Part shown: piece after piece, positions 26,874 to 33,905 of the stretch
How positions within the stretch are numbered: position 1 is the stretch's first letter
Layout of the letters: every line of letters starts with the position of its first letter
NCBI GenBank assembly: GCA_902614375.1
Contig: CACMKZ010000002.1
Coordinates: 78,477 to 142,476, forward strand
Reading direction: 5' to 3'
From: an uncultured Alphaproteobacteria bacterium
Lineage (GTDB): Bacteria; Pseudomonadota; Alphaproteobacteria; HIMB59; GCA-002718135
DNA: 64,000 nucleotides
The notes under the pieces: model-generated
The model's input: only the letters and a program-made list of their open reading frames with translations
Told to the model about the DNA's origin: nothing
Databases searched by the model: none
Made by a program: the position numbers and the translations under genes

Positions 26874-27346
26874 TAGATTTGTTCTAAAATATATTCAGCT
26901 GAACTAACACGGTATTCACCATCATTTTCAATAAACTTGTTTATAATCATACTATTCTCAATGATCATGGCAAACCTTCGACACCTAAAACCCATATAAT
27001 TTTTTGTCTTATCAGACAGCAAGTCAAAATATTTTGTAATCTCAGCATTTCCATCTGCAATTCCATTGATTATTTCTCCGTTTGAATAACTCAATAACCA
27101 AGATTTCATCACATGCTCATCATTTACAGATAAACAGTAAATGCCATCAATTTTTTTATTTATAAATGAATTATATAATTTTATATAACCTGGAAGATGT
27201 TTCTCAGAACAAGTTGGCGTAAATGCTCCTGGCACACCAAATAGGATAATTTTTTTATTTATAAATTCATTTTTTAATGAAGATACTGATGAAACACCTT
27301 TTTTAATAATAGGCACTTTAAAATCATCAATATTCATGTTTATCAT
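26873..27346 (-). CDS. peroxiredoxin (Prx5/type II-like)
   Basis: A 157-residue thiol peroxidase. The peroxidatic cysteine is in PGAFTPTCSEKHLPGY, diagnostic of the Prx5/type II subgroup. It lacks a signal peptide and should reduce hydrogen or alkyl peroxides in the cytoplasm. The ATG at 27346 overlaps the TGA of the DsbD-like gene (ATGA), so the two are co-translated, suggesting a shared thiol-redox role. The SDR gene follows with a one-base overlap. Confidence 0.9.
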   Translation of the reverse strand: MINMNIDDFKVPIIKKGVSSVSSLKNEFINKKIILFGVPGAFTPTCSEKHLPGYIKLYNSFINKKIDGIYCLSVNDEHVMKSWLLSYSNGEIINGIADGNAEITKYFDLLSDKTKNYMGFRCRRFAMIIENSMIINKFIENDGEYRVSSAEYILEQI

Positions 27347-29400
27347 TTAACTTTATTATATGTTTCAAATATTTGTTTCTCAGTCAATATTTCATTCATT
27401 ACTATGCCTTCAGGAAACTTTGAAGAATAAAATGCATTAAAAGGTATGCCAAATTTATTGTATTTTTTTAAAAATTTATTTATTTTTTCATTTGGTTGTG
27501 TCCAATCAGCTTTTATCAATGTCACCTCTTGTGAATCAAAAAAATCTGAAACTGTTTTTGAATTTAAAACATTAATTTTATTAAACTTACAGGTAATGCA
27601 CCATTCTGCCGTTATATCTAAAAAAACAATTTCATTATTACCTATTATTTCAGGAATACTTTTGGAATTAAAATCTAACCAATTATTACTTTTATAATTT
27701 TCTTCATTAATTTTTTGAAAAGAATTTAAATACGGAGTTAAAAAGAAAATAATTATTAAAGAAATAATTAAGGGAGTTTGATAAATTCTAAATTTTAAAA
27801 TTGCTGATATTAAGATCAATAAAACAGTAAATGTAACTATAAAAAAATAATTGAAATAATTATTTAATATACTTAAAAGCCAAACAATTGTTATGAATAA
27901 TAAAATAGATAAAAAATATTTAAAATAAATCATCCATTTTCCAGATCGAGGTAAGAAGGAAATCAAACCTGGAAAAAAAGCTATAATCAAATAAGGTAAG
28001 CTCATTCCTATACCCATCAAAAAGAATATTAAAAATAGATACGTTGTTGATTGAGTAAAAGCAGCAGTTACAGCTGTTCCTAGATAAGGTGCAGAACATG
28101 GTGTAGCAAGTAGTGTAGCAAAAAAACCATTAAAAAAATTCTTTGTATAAAAATTATTTCCTGAATTTAAAATTTTTGATGAAAATAAAAAACTTGGTAA
28201 ATATATTTGGAAAAGACCAAGAGTGTTCAAGAAGAACATTGATATAATAGTTAAAATAAACATTAAAAAGTATGGTTCTTGAAATTGCATACCCCAAGAT
28301 ATTGAAATATTGATTTGTTTAAGAATAGCAAAAAATGAACCAAGTATTAGAAAAGAAGTAATAATACCTAATACAGTTATAAAAAAACTACTTTTTATCT
28401 TTTTATCTTCAGTATTAATTACTGATAATAATTTTAAAGATAACACTGGAAACACACATGGCATAAGATTTAAAATAAACCCACCTAATAGTGAAATTAG
28501 GAGTAAGTATAAAAGACTATTGTTTGTAGAAATATTTTTATCTACATTTTCAATTTCTACATTTTTTTCAAATTTAAAACTGTGGTTATTATCATAAAAA
28601 AATATTTCAATTGGAAACTTTTTTTCATTAAATTGATCTAATCTAAAATTAAAAGAGGTTTTTAATTTTTGAAAATCAAGGGAATAATTATTTATTGGTT
28701 CTACAACTGGCAATCCAAATGGTGTGTGGATAAAAATTTTTGGATCATCAAAATAAGAACTAGTTGATATTTCTATATCAAAAATAACGTCATTATTATT
28801 TTGAATAGCATTAAATGAGAAATTAGAAATAGGTGTAAAATCAATATTATTATTTAATGTGGTAGATAAAACTTTTTCAATTTCAAAAAAATAATCTGTG
28901 TATTCACCATCTCCAGATGGTAAGTCTAAAAATATATCCGCATTACCTGGAATGCAAATATCTCTACAAACTAAATAATTAATATTTAAATTTAAATTTG
29001 TTTGTTTTTGATTATCTTTAATATCTACAATCAAAGGGAATATAACTTTATCTTTATATCCAATTGATTTTAATCCTAGTATTTCAAATTCTAATGGTTC
29101 TGGCCATAATATTTTAATATCTTTCACATTTGATGAATTGTTCCATATAATTTTTTGAGGAAAACCTCCTCCTCCAGGAGATTTCCAATATGTTTTCCAT
29201 TCTTCTTCTAGTTCATATTCTAATGCTAAAATTAATTGATTATTATTATTTGAAGCAGTCATTGGTGAAATTAATCTAACTTTTGATTTTTCACTAATTG
29301 CCCAATCTGAAGATAAAGAGTATCCAGCTGTGCTAAATAGTCCAAGAGCAAATATTATTGCAATTTTTAACAGATTTATAACTTTAATTACCTTGTCCAT
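27343..29400 (-). CDS. DsbD/ScsB-like thiol:disulfide interchange protein
   Basis: A 685-residue membrane protein with a signal peptide, a periplasmic N-terminal domain of the ScsB/DsbD type (about 30-270, with CRDICIPG) and a transmembrane core holding the redox cysteines in NLMPCVFPVLSLK and ATPCSAPYLG. The C-terminal thioredoxin-like domain has WCITC (about 610). It moves reducing power from the cytoplasm to periplasmic thiols, for example for cytochrome maturation or repair. It is divergent from the YqgE gene and coupled to a peroxiredoxin. Confidence 0.9.
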   Translation of the reverse strand: MDKVIKVINLLKIAIIFALGLFSTAGYSLSSDWAISEKSKVRLISPMTASNNNNQLILALEYELEEEWKTYWKSPGGGGFPQKIIWNNSSNVKDIKILWPEPLEFEILGLKSIGYKDKVIFPLIVDIKDNQKQTNLNLNINYLVCRDICIPGNADIFLDLPSGDGEYTDYFFEIEKVLSTTLNNNIDFTPISNFSFNAIQNNNDVIFDIEISTSSYFDDPKIFIHTPFGLPVVEPINNYSLDFQKLKTSFNFRLDQFNEKKFPIEIFFYDNNHSFKFEKNVEIENVDKNISTNNSLLYLLLISLLGGFILNLMPCVFPVLSLKLLSVINTEDKKIKSSFFITVLGIITSFLILGSFFAILKQINISISWGMQFQEPYFLMFILTIISMFFLNTLGLFQIYLPSFLFSSKILNSGNNFYTKNFFNGFFATLLATPCSAPYLGTAVTAAFTQSTTYLFLIFFLMGIGMSLPYLIIAFFPGLISFLPRSGKWMIYFKYFLSILLFITIVWLLSILNNYFNYFFIVTFTVLLILISAILKFRIYQTPLIISLIIIFFLTPYLNSFQKINEENYKSNNWLDFNSKSIPEIIGNNEIVFLDITAEWCITCKFNKINVLNSKTVSDFFDSQEVTLIKADWTQPNEKINKFLKKYNKFGIPFNAFYSSKFPEGIVMNEILTEKQIFETYNKVK

Positions 29401-29457
29401 ATAAAATAAATCAATACAATATTGAAAAATATAAATTAACGCGAATATATATACTAT

Positions 29458-30009
29458 ATGAATTTAACTGGTCAGTTCTTAATTTCAATGCCTTCGTTAG
29501 AAGATGATAGATTTGAAAAAACGGTTATTTATATGTGTGCTCACTCAAAAGATGGGGCTATGGGTATAATAATCAACAAAAAAATTGATTATGATCTTTA
29601 CCCTGATTTACTTGAACAACTAGGTATAGACAAACCTTTAGAAGATAAGAAACTATACATTCGCTATGGTGGTCCTGTTGAAAGTGGCAGGGGGTTTGTT
29701 TTACATTCTGACGAAGTTATTCAAAAAGAAACCCTAACAATAGACAAAGGGGTGGCGTTGACTAGTACTTCAGAATTTTTTGAAGACCTTTCTAAAGGCA
29801 ATGGTCCAAAGAATAGTATTCTAGCTCTTGGATATGCGGGATGGGGTCCAGGACAAATTGAAAAGGAATTAGCGTCAAATAGTTGGATGACGCTAAAAAC
29901 AAATAGTGATTTTATTTTTGATGAAAAAGTTAACAATAAATGGAATGATGCATTTAATTTGTTAGGAATAGATGCAAGTAAACTTTCAATATTTTCAGGT
30001 AGTTGTTAA
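29458..30009 (+). CDS. YqgE/AlgH family protein
   Basis: A 183-residue protein of UPF0301 (YqgE/AlgH). The family opening LTGQFLISMPSLEDDRFEKTVIYMCAHS is present (residues 3-30), followed by GAMGIIINK, YGGPVESGRGFVLHS and LGYAGWGPGQIEKEL. The molecular role is not well defined. Length is typical. Its stop abuts that of the convergent 63-residue gene, and a strong intrinsic terminator for this direction lies about 210 bases further on, so its transcript may run antisense through that small gene. Confidence 0.92.
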   Translation: MNLTGQFLISMPSLEDDRFEKTVIYMCAHSKDGAMGIIINKKIDYDLYPDLLEQLGIDKPLEDKKLYIRYGGPVESGRGFVLHSDEVIQKETLTIDKGVALTSTSEFFEDLSKGNGPKNSILALGYAGWGPGQIEKELASNSWMTLKTNSDFIFDEKVNNKWNDAFNLLGIDASKLSIFSGSC

Positions 30010-30201
30010 TTATAGAATAATATCAAAAATCCTTTCCTTATCTTTTTCTAAAACTTTTTTTATTTTAAACTTTGTAGTTTTTGCAAGTTTAACACCTTTA
30101 TTGGTAACAAATGATTTCATTTTTATTACCTCTTTTTCAGGCATTTTTCTTTCATATTTTAAAATATGCTTCTTTCCATTAATCATAAAAGCTGTCTTCA
30201 T
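30010..30201 (-). CDS. small hypothetical protein after amtB
   Basis: A 63-residue, lysine-rich protein (MKTAFMINGKKHILKY...) with no signal peptide or membrane segment. I do not recognise a family. AAGGAG lies about eight bases before the ATG, a stronger ribosome binding site than most genes here, which supports a real gene. It begins 60 bases after the upstream ammonium transporter stop, so it may be the last gene of the glutamine-riboswitch-controlled transcript. It ends exactly where the convergent YqgE gene ends. Confidence 0.6.
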   Translation of the reverse strand: MKTAFMINGKKHILKYERKMPEKEVIKMKSFVTNKGVKLAKTTKFKIKKVLEKDKERIFDIIL

Positions 30202-30219
30202 ATTTTATCTCCTTTATTT

Positions 30220-30256
30220 TTAAGAGAGGTAAGATTACCTCTCTTAATTTTTTTTT
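30220..30256 (+). terminator. intrinsic terminator downstream of yqgE (plus strand)
   Basis: A perfect inverted repeat (TTAAGAGAGGTAA and TTACCTCTCTTAA around GA) is followed by nine T residues on the plus strand. It would end plus-strand transcription from the YqgE gene. On the minus strand it lies between amtB and the small 63-residue gene and has no T run, so there it could be a stabilising stem rather than a stop. Confidence 0.8.
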
Positions 30257-30261
30257 AAGTA

Positions 30262-31548
30262 TTAGTCTCTAATTGAATAAGCTACTACTCCAACCTCGGC
30301 TTTATCAGTACCAAGTTTTTCGGCTTCTTCACTAATTCTTAATCCCATAATATTTTTAATTAGATATATTACAATATATGAGAAGACAAAAACAAAGATA
30401 CACACTGAAGCAACACCCAGTAATTGAATTGAGTATGATGCATCAGGATTAGTTAGAGGAACAACTAATGTTCCCCAAATACCTGCAAACATATGTACGG
30501 GTATTGCACCAACAACATCATCTAGTTTTAATGAGTTTAAGAAGTTAGTTCCATAATACATTATTACTCCACCAACTGCTCCAATTCCAATTGCAAGCAA
30601 TGGACTAGGCATCAATGGCTCAGCTGTTATTGAAACTAAACCTGCAAGAGCTCCATTTAGCATCATAACAATATCAGTTTTGCCACCAATCAATCTTGTT
30701 ATTGCGGCACCAGCCATACATCCACCACAAGCTGCAAGTTGAGTATTCATGAAAATTTTTGACATTGCAGTTGCATCTTCATAAGAACCTAATGCAAGTT
30801 GGGATCCGCCATTAAAGCCATACCACCCCATCCATAAAATAAATGTTCCTAATGTAACTAAAGGAATTGATGATGGAGCAAATGGAGCCATATTAGCTGG
30901 TTCTCCACTTGCACTAAATCTTCCAAGTCTTGGACCTAAAAGAATTACTCCTGCTAAAGCTGCAGAACCACCACAAGCGTGAACTAATGTCGAGCCAGCA
31001 AAATCTGCAAATCCTAGAGCGTCTAGCCATCCTCCACCCCATTCCCAACCCATTTGAATTGGATAAATTACTCCTCCAAGTACTGCTGCAAATGTAAAGA
31101 AAGGCCAAATTTTTATTCGCTCTGCTACAGCACCTGATACAATAGACACAGTAGCACAAACAAATAAAGCTTGAAAAAACCAGTCCGAAGCATCTGAGTA
31201 ACCTGTTTCCATAGAAGTATTATCAGTCCATATGGATGGTGTACCAATATAGCCTCCTTCAGGGACAGAATATCCGAGATTGTATCCAATTAAATAGAAA
31301 ACAATTGAAACTATTGCGAATTTTCCAATATTTTTAGCAGCAATAGTTGATACACTTCTGGTGGTAACAAGGCCTGATTCTAAAAATAGAAATCCTGCAG
31401 CCATCCACATGACTAAGAAACCACAAACTAAAAAAGAAAATGTATTAAATATATATGCTACTTCTGGATCAACCTCTGCTCTCACAGAAGAACTTAACAA
31501 TAAAATAAAAGAGAGAATTGTAAAAAGACTAAAAAATTTTTTATACAT
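30262..31548 (-). CDS. amtB: ammonium transporter (copy 1)
   Basis: A 428-residue Amt family channel for ammonium uptake. It has a signal-peptide-like first segment (about 1-24, ending VRAEVD) and about eleven membrane helices. The twin pore histidines lie in STLVHACGGSAA and GAIPVHMFAGIWG. The C-terminal tail LRISEEAEKLGTDKAE is the conserved cytoplasmic regulatory tail. The start is set at 31548 by GGAG in ATGGAGTTAATAATG; a start at 31560 would place the SD inside the coding region. No glnK adjoins it. Two glutamine riboswitch aptamers lie upstream. Confidence 0.95.
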   Translation of the reverse strand: MYKKFFSLFTILSFILLLSSSVRAEVDPEVAYIFNTFSFLVCGFLVMWMAAGFLFLESGLVTTRSVSTIAAKNIGKFAIVSIVFYLIGYNLGYSVPEGGYIGTPSIWTDNTSMETGYSDASDWFFQALFVCATVSIVSGAVAERIKIWPFFTFAAVLGGVIYPIQMGWEWGGGWLDALGFADFAGSTLVHACGGSAALAGVILLGPRLGRFSASGEPANMAPFAPSSIPLVTLGTFILWMGWYGFNGGSQLALGSYEDATAMSKIFMNTQLAACGGCMAGAAITRLIGGKTDIVMMLNGALAGLVSITAEPLMPSPLLAIGIGAVGGVIMYYGTNFLNSLKLDDVVGAIPVHMFAGIWGTLVVPLTNPDASYSIQLLGVASVCIFVFVFSYIVIYLIKNIMGLRISEEAEKLGTDKAEVGVVAYSIRD

Positions 31549-31615
31549 TATTAACTCCATATAAAATTATAGACACATAACTAACCTTTAATTATGCATT
31601 GCATCATGCTTAGCT

Positions 31616-31622
31616 ATGGAAA
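31616..31622 (-). promoter_or_regulatory. candidate anti-Shine-Dalgarno segment, amtB copy 1 leader
   Basis: The minus-strand RNA reads UUUCCAU here, just after aptamer 2. UUCCAU within it can pair with AUGGAG, the Shine-Dalgarno region of this amtB (31555-31560), with one G-U pair. The same segment sits in the other amtB leader (33656-33662) with the same surrounding UAGCUAAGCAUG. This suggests translational control by SD sequestration. The pairing is read by eye only. Confidence 0.45.
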
Positions 31623-31633
31623 TTAATTACTAA

Positions 31634-31688
31634 GATCCGCGTTCCTTCGGGTATACCTACTTCCGATTTGCAAGCTGCAAATTGAACG
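31634..31688 (-). ncRNA. glutamine riboswitch aptamer 2 (glnA RNA), amtB copy 1 leader
   Basis: Read on the minus strand, this is CGUUCA, a 7-bp hairpin (AUUUGCA/UGCAAAU), CGGAAGUAGG, a short P3 and CCGAAGGAACGC followed by GGAUC. P1 is CGUUC with GAACG. The CGGAAGUAG and CGAAGGAACGC blocks match the glnA RNA (L-glutamine riboswitch) consensus as I recall it. It is the aptamer nearer the gene, ending about 85 bases before the start codon. Confidence 0.88.
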
Positions 31689-31701
31689 ATTTTATAACTT
31701 T

Positions 31702-31756
31702 GCATGCGTTCCTTCGACTTTCGTCTACTTCCGTCACTCTAAAAGAGTGATGAACG
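31702..31756 (-). ncRNA. glutamine riboswitch aptamer 1 (glnA RNA), amtB copy 1 leader
   Basis: Minus-strand order: CGUUCA, P2 hairpin UCACUC/GAGUGA, CGGAAGUAG, P3 GAC-GAAA-GUC with a GNRA loop, then CGAAGGAACGC and AUGC. P1 pairs CGUUC with GAACG. It is 13 bases upstream of aptamer 2, giving a tandem arrangement. The other amtB leader has the same aptamer with a compensatory U-A to C-G change in P2. Confidence 0.88.
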
Positions 31757-31824
31757 TGATTTGACTTATAACTATAATTCGGAAAGTATCAATAAATAGT
31801 ATTAAAATTAATTATTAAATCAAA

Positions 31825-32199
31825 TTAATTTTCTAAGCTCATTTTATTAAAAAATGTGCCTTCTTTTTTTAACCAACCATTAATTATATCAAGAAAATTA
31901 TTACTTAAGTAGTAATTCTTAATTCGTTTATCAGATTTACTTTGTTCTTTTACAAATATATTTTTTTCCAAGGCTTCGTTTAAAATTGATTGAATAGAAG
32001 ATCTAGAACCAATTGACTTAGGTATATTAGCGCAAATTGTTTCAAATGAAATTCCATTTAATCTATTGTTTTCATAGATCTCTAGAGAAATAACGTGATG
32101 CAAAATTGATTTAAATAAAAATTTTGAAACGTAATCTTCTGAGAAAAAGCTTGAATATATGTTTCTTTTTTTTTCTTTAATAATTTCTGTTTCAGTCAT
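31825..32199 (-). CDS. small winged-helix-like (MarR-like) regulator
   Basis: A 124-residue protein. The middle (SRSSIQSILNEALEKNIFVKEQ followed by SDKRIKNYYLS) looks like a recognition helix plus beta-wing of a winged helix-turn-helix, with the DKRxKxYxLS wing typical of MarR-like proteins. The start is at 32199, with a run of six G just upstream as ribosome binding site. It lies 100 bases after amtB copy 2 on the same strand and ahead of the copy 1 leader, so it may belong to the copy 2 transcript. A role in nitrogen regulation is inferred from location only. Confidence 0.6.
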   Translation of the reverse strand: MTETEIIKEKKRNIYSSFFSEDYVSKFLFKSILHHVISLEIYENNRLNGISFETICANIPKSIGSRSSIQSILNEALEKNIFVKEQSKSDKRIKNYYLSNNFLDIINGWLKKEGTFFNKMSLEN

Positions 32200-32229
32200 T
32201 TGACCCCCCTCACTAATGTTTAAGAGTTT

Positions 32230-32256
32230 GGGAGAGCAAATGCTCTCCCATTTTTT
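32230..32256 (-). promoter_or_regulatory. intercistronic hairpin between amtB copy 2 and the wHTH gene
   Basis: A GGGAGAGC/GCTCTCCC stem lies between the amtB stop (32300) and the regulator start. The T run lies only on the plus strand, where no gene needs a stop, so on the minus strand it is probably a processing or stabilising element. A second potential stem (TTTAGTGA/TCACTAAA) lies just upstream at about 32255-32295. Confidence 0.45.
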
Positions 32257-32299
32257 AGTGACCAACTATAAGGAGTTGATGTGCTAATCACTAAATTCT

Positions 32300-33586
32300 T
32301 TAGTCTCTGATGCTGTAAGCCATAACACCTACTTCAGATTTATCAGTACCAAGTTTTTCAGCTTCTTCGCTGATTCTAATACCAAATAACATTTTCATAA
32401 TGTACCAAATGATAAATGATACTACAAAAACGAAGACATTAATTGCTACTATTCCGTAAAGTTGAGCTCCAAAACTTGCTGCGCTGTTTGAAATTGGAAC
32501 TACTAATGTTCCAAAAATTCCGGCAAAACCGTGTACAGGAATTGCTCCAACAACATCATCAATTTTAAAGGAAATTAAAAGTCTTGTTCCATAGAAGACA
32601 ATTAATCCACCAATAGCACCAATGATCACTGCTAAGAATGGGGAAGGAGCTAAAGGTTCTGCAGTAATTGCTACTAAACCACCTAATGCTCCGTTAAGCA
32701 TCATAACAACATCTGTTTTACCAGTTACTAGTCTTGAAATTACTGCACAAGCCATTACACCTGCACCAGCTGCCAAGTTAGTATTAATATATATTGTTGC
32801 TACTGCTGTAACATCATCAAAAGTACCCATTGCAAGTTGTGATCCACCATTAAATCCGAACCATCCAAGCCACAGAATAAATACACCAAGAGTTGCAAGA
32901 GGTATTGATGAATTTGCAAAAGGTTCCATTGGAGCTGCTTCACCACTATCAGTAAATCTTCCTAATCTTGGACCTAATAAAATTGCACCAGCGAGTGCTG
33001 CTGCTGCTCCTGCACTATGTACTAGAGTTGAACCAGCAAAATCTGAGAAACCAGCTTCCGCTAAGTATCCTCCACCCCACTGCCAACCCATTTCGATTGG
33101 ATAAATGAAACCAGTTAATAAAGCACAAAAAATAAAGAATGGCCAAATTTTGATTCTTTCAGCTAGTGTTCCAGATACAATTGAGCATGTTGTTGCACAA
33201 AATACCATCTGAAAGAACCAGTCAGAACCATCTGAATAGCCTGTATCTAGAGCACTACCATCACTCCAAGGAAGTGGAGATCCGATAAAACCACCTGCTG
33301 GGATGCCATATGCCATATTGTATCCAACTAACCAGAACATTAAGCCAGCAATTGAATATAAGCCTATATTTTTTGCAGCAATTGTTGCTACACTTTTGGA
33401 CGTAACAAGTCCTGATTCAAGCATTGCAAATCCTGCTGCCATCCACATGACTAAGAACCCAGATACAAGAAATAGGAATGTATTTAAAATGTATTGCACT
33501 TCACCATCAACTTCGGCTCTTGCATATGAACTAAAGAGCATAAAGACGGCAAGAATGCTAATGAAATATATAGATTTTTTTAACAT
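32300..33586 (-). CDS. amtB: ammonium transporter (copy 2)
   Basis: A 428-residue Amt channel, closely similar to copy 1 through most of its length. It has a signal-like N-terminus ending YARAEVD, the pore histidine regions STLVHSAGAAAA and GAIPVHGFAGIFG, and the tail ISEEAEKLGTDKSEVG. GGAGG 6 bases before the ATG at 33586 sets the start, ten codons inside the longest frame. It has its own tandem glutamine riboswitch leader. Two Amt genes with duplicated leaders suggest gene-plus-leader duplication and possibly different affinities. Confidence 0.95.
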   Translation of the reverse strand: MLKKSIYFISILAVFMLFSSYARAEVDGEVQYILNTFLFLVSGFLVMWMAAGFAMLESGLVTSKSVATIAAKNIGLYSIAGLMFWLVGYNMAYGIPAGGFIGSPLPWSDGSALDTGYSDGSDWFFQMVFCATTCSIVSGTLAERIKIWPFFIFCALLTGFIYPIEMGWQWGGGYLAEAGFSDFAGSTLVHSAGAAAALAGAILLGPRLGRFTDSGEAAPMEPFANSSIPLATLGVFILWLGWFGFNGGSQLAMGTFDDVTAVATIYINTNLAAGAGVMACAVISRLVTGKTDVVMMLNGALGGLVAITAEPLAPSPFLAVIIGAIGGLIVFYGTRLLISFKIDDVVGAIPVHGFAGIFGTLVVPISNSAASFGAQLYGIVAINVFVFVVSFIIWYIMKMLFGIRISEEAEKLGTDKSEVGVMAYSIRD

Positions 33587-33655
33587 TAATCCTCCATTAT
33601 AAATTTCACAGTACATGGCTCACATTGAGTCATGCGTTACTTTTCATGCTTAGCT

Positions 33656-33662
33656 ATGGAAA
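33656..33662 (-). promoter_or_regulatory. candidate anti-Shine-Dalgarno segment, amtB copy 2 leader
   Basis: The minus-strand RNA reads UUUCCAU and can pair with AUGGAGG at the Shine-Dalgarno site (about 33590-33596), with two G-U pairs. Position relative to aptamer 2 and surrounding bases are the same as in the copy 1 leader, while the sequence between this segment and the SD has diverged. Confidence 0.45.
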
Positions 33663-33673
33663 TTAAATAATAA

Positions 33674-33729
33674 GATCCGCGTTCCTTCGGTTTTAACCTA
33701 CTTCCGATTTGCCTTAGGCAAATTGAACG
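33674..33729 (-). ncRNA. glutamine riboswitch aptamer 2 (glnA RNA), amtB copy 2 leader
   Basis: Minus-strand order: CGUUCA, P2 AUUUGCC/GGCAAAU, CGGAAGUAGG, P3 GGUU/AACC, CGAAGGAACGC, GGAUC. Compared with the copy 1 leader, the last P2 pair has changed from A-U to C-G, and P3 differs while staying paired. These are the compensatory changes expected of a functional RNA. Confidence 0.88.
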
Positions 33730-33742
33730 ATTTAATAACTTT

Positions 33743-33797
33743 GCATGCGTTCCTTCGACTTTCGTCTACTTCCGTCACCCCAAAAGGGTGATGAACG
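33743..33797 (-). ncRNA. glutamine riboswitch aptamer 1 (glnA RNA), amtB copy 2 leader
   Basis: Minus-strand order: CGUUCA, P2 UCACCC/GGGUGA, CGGAAGUAG, P3 GAC-GAAA-GUC, CGAAGGAACGC, AUGC. It is nearly identical to aptamer 1 of the other leader apart from one compensated P2 pair. The 319-base gap 33587-33905 holds this tandem riboswitch, the platform region and the terminator of the next operon; no further gene is seen in it. Confidence 0.88.
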
Positions 33798-33875
33798 TTA
33801 AAACTGATTTAGTTTAATATTAATTTTTAGTAAGATTATAATCGTTAACATTAATATGCAAAAAACGCATATAGT

Positions 33876-33903
33876 AATATTTCCCTGTTTTGCAGGGAAT
33901 ATT
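33876..33903 (-). terminator. terminator of the MocA-like operon (minus strand)
   Basis: An inverted repeat AATATTTCCCTG / CAGGGAATATT (one bulged base) lies just after the stop of the Gfo/Idh gene. A T-rich GCGTTTTTTGC follows about 8 bases downstream on the minus strand. It would end the Ogt-to-MocA-like run and insulate the amtB leader promoter. Confidence 0.6.
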
Positions 33904-33905
33904 AG

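Noticed and set aside
31549..31560. Using the ATG at 31560 as the amtB copy 1 start
   Set aside because: That ATG is part of the ATGGAG Shine-Dalgarno region for the ATG at 31548, and the signal-like segment starts at 31548.
32230..32256. Hairpin with plus-strand T run as terminator of a plus-strand gene
   Set aside because: No plus-strand gene precedes it; the T run follows from the A-rich minus-strand sequence after amtB.
32622..33104. A 160-residue open frame on the plus strand opposite amtB copy 2
   Set aside because: It is antisense to conserved Amt sequence, has no family motif or ribosome binding site, and follows the codon pattern of the real gene.
31600..33797. The near-identical repeats upstream of the two amtB genes as an insertion sequence or integration repeat
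   Set aside because: Four copies of a known riboswitch core with compensatory stem changes explain them; no transposase or terminal inverted repeats are present.
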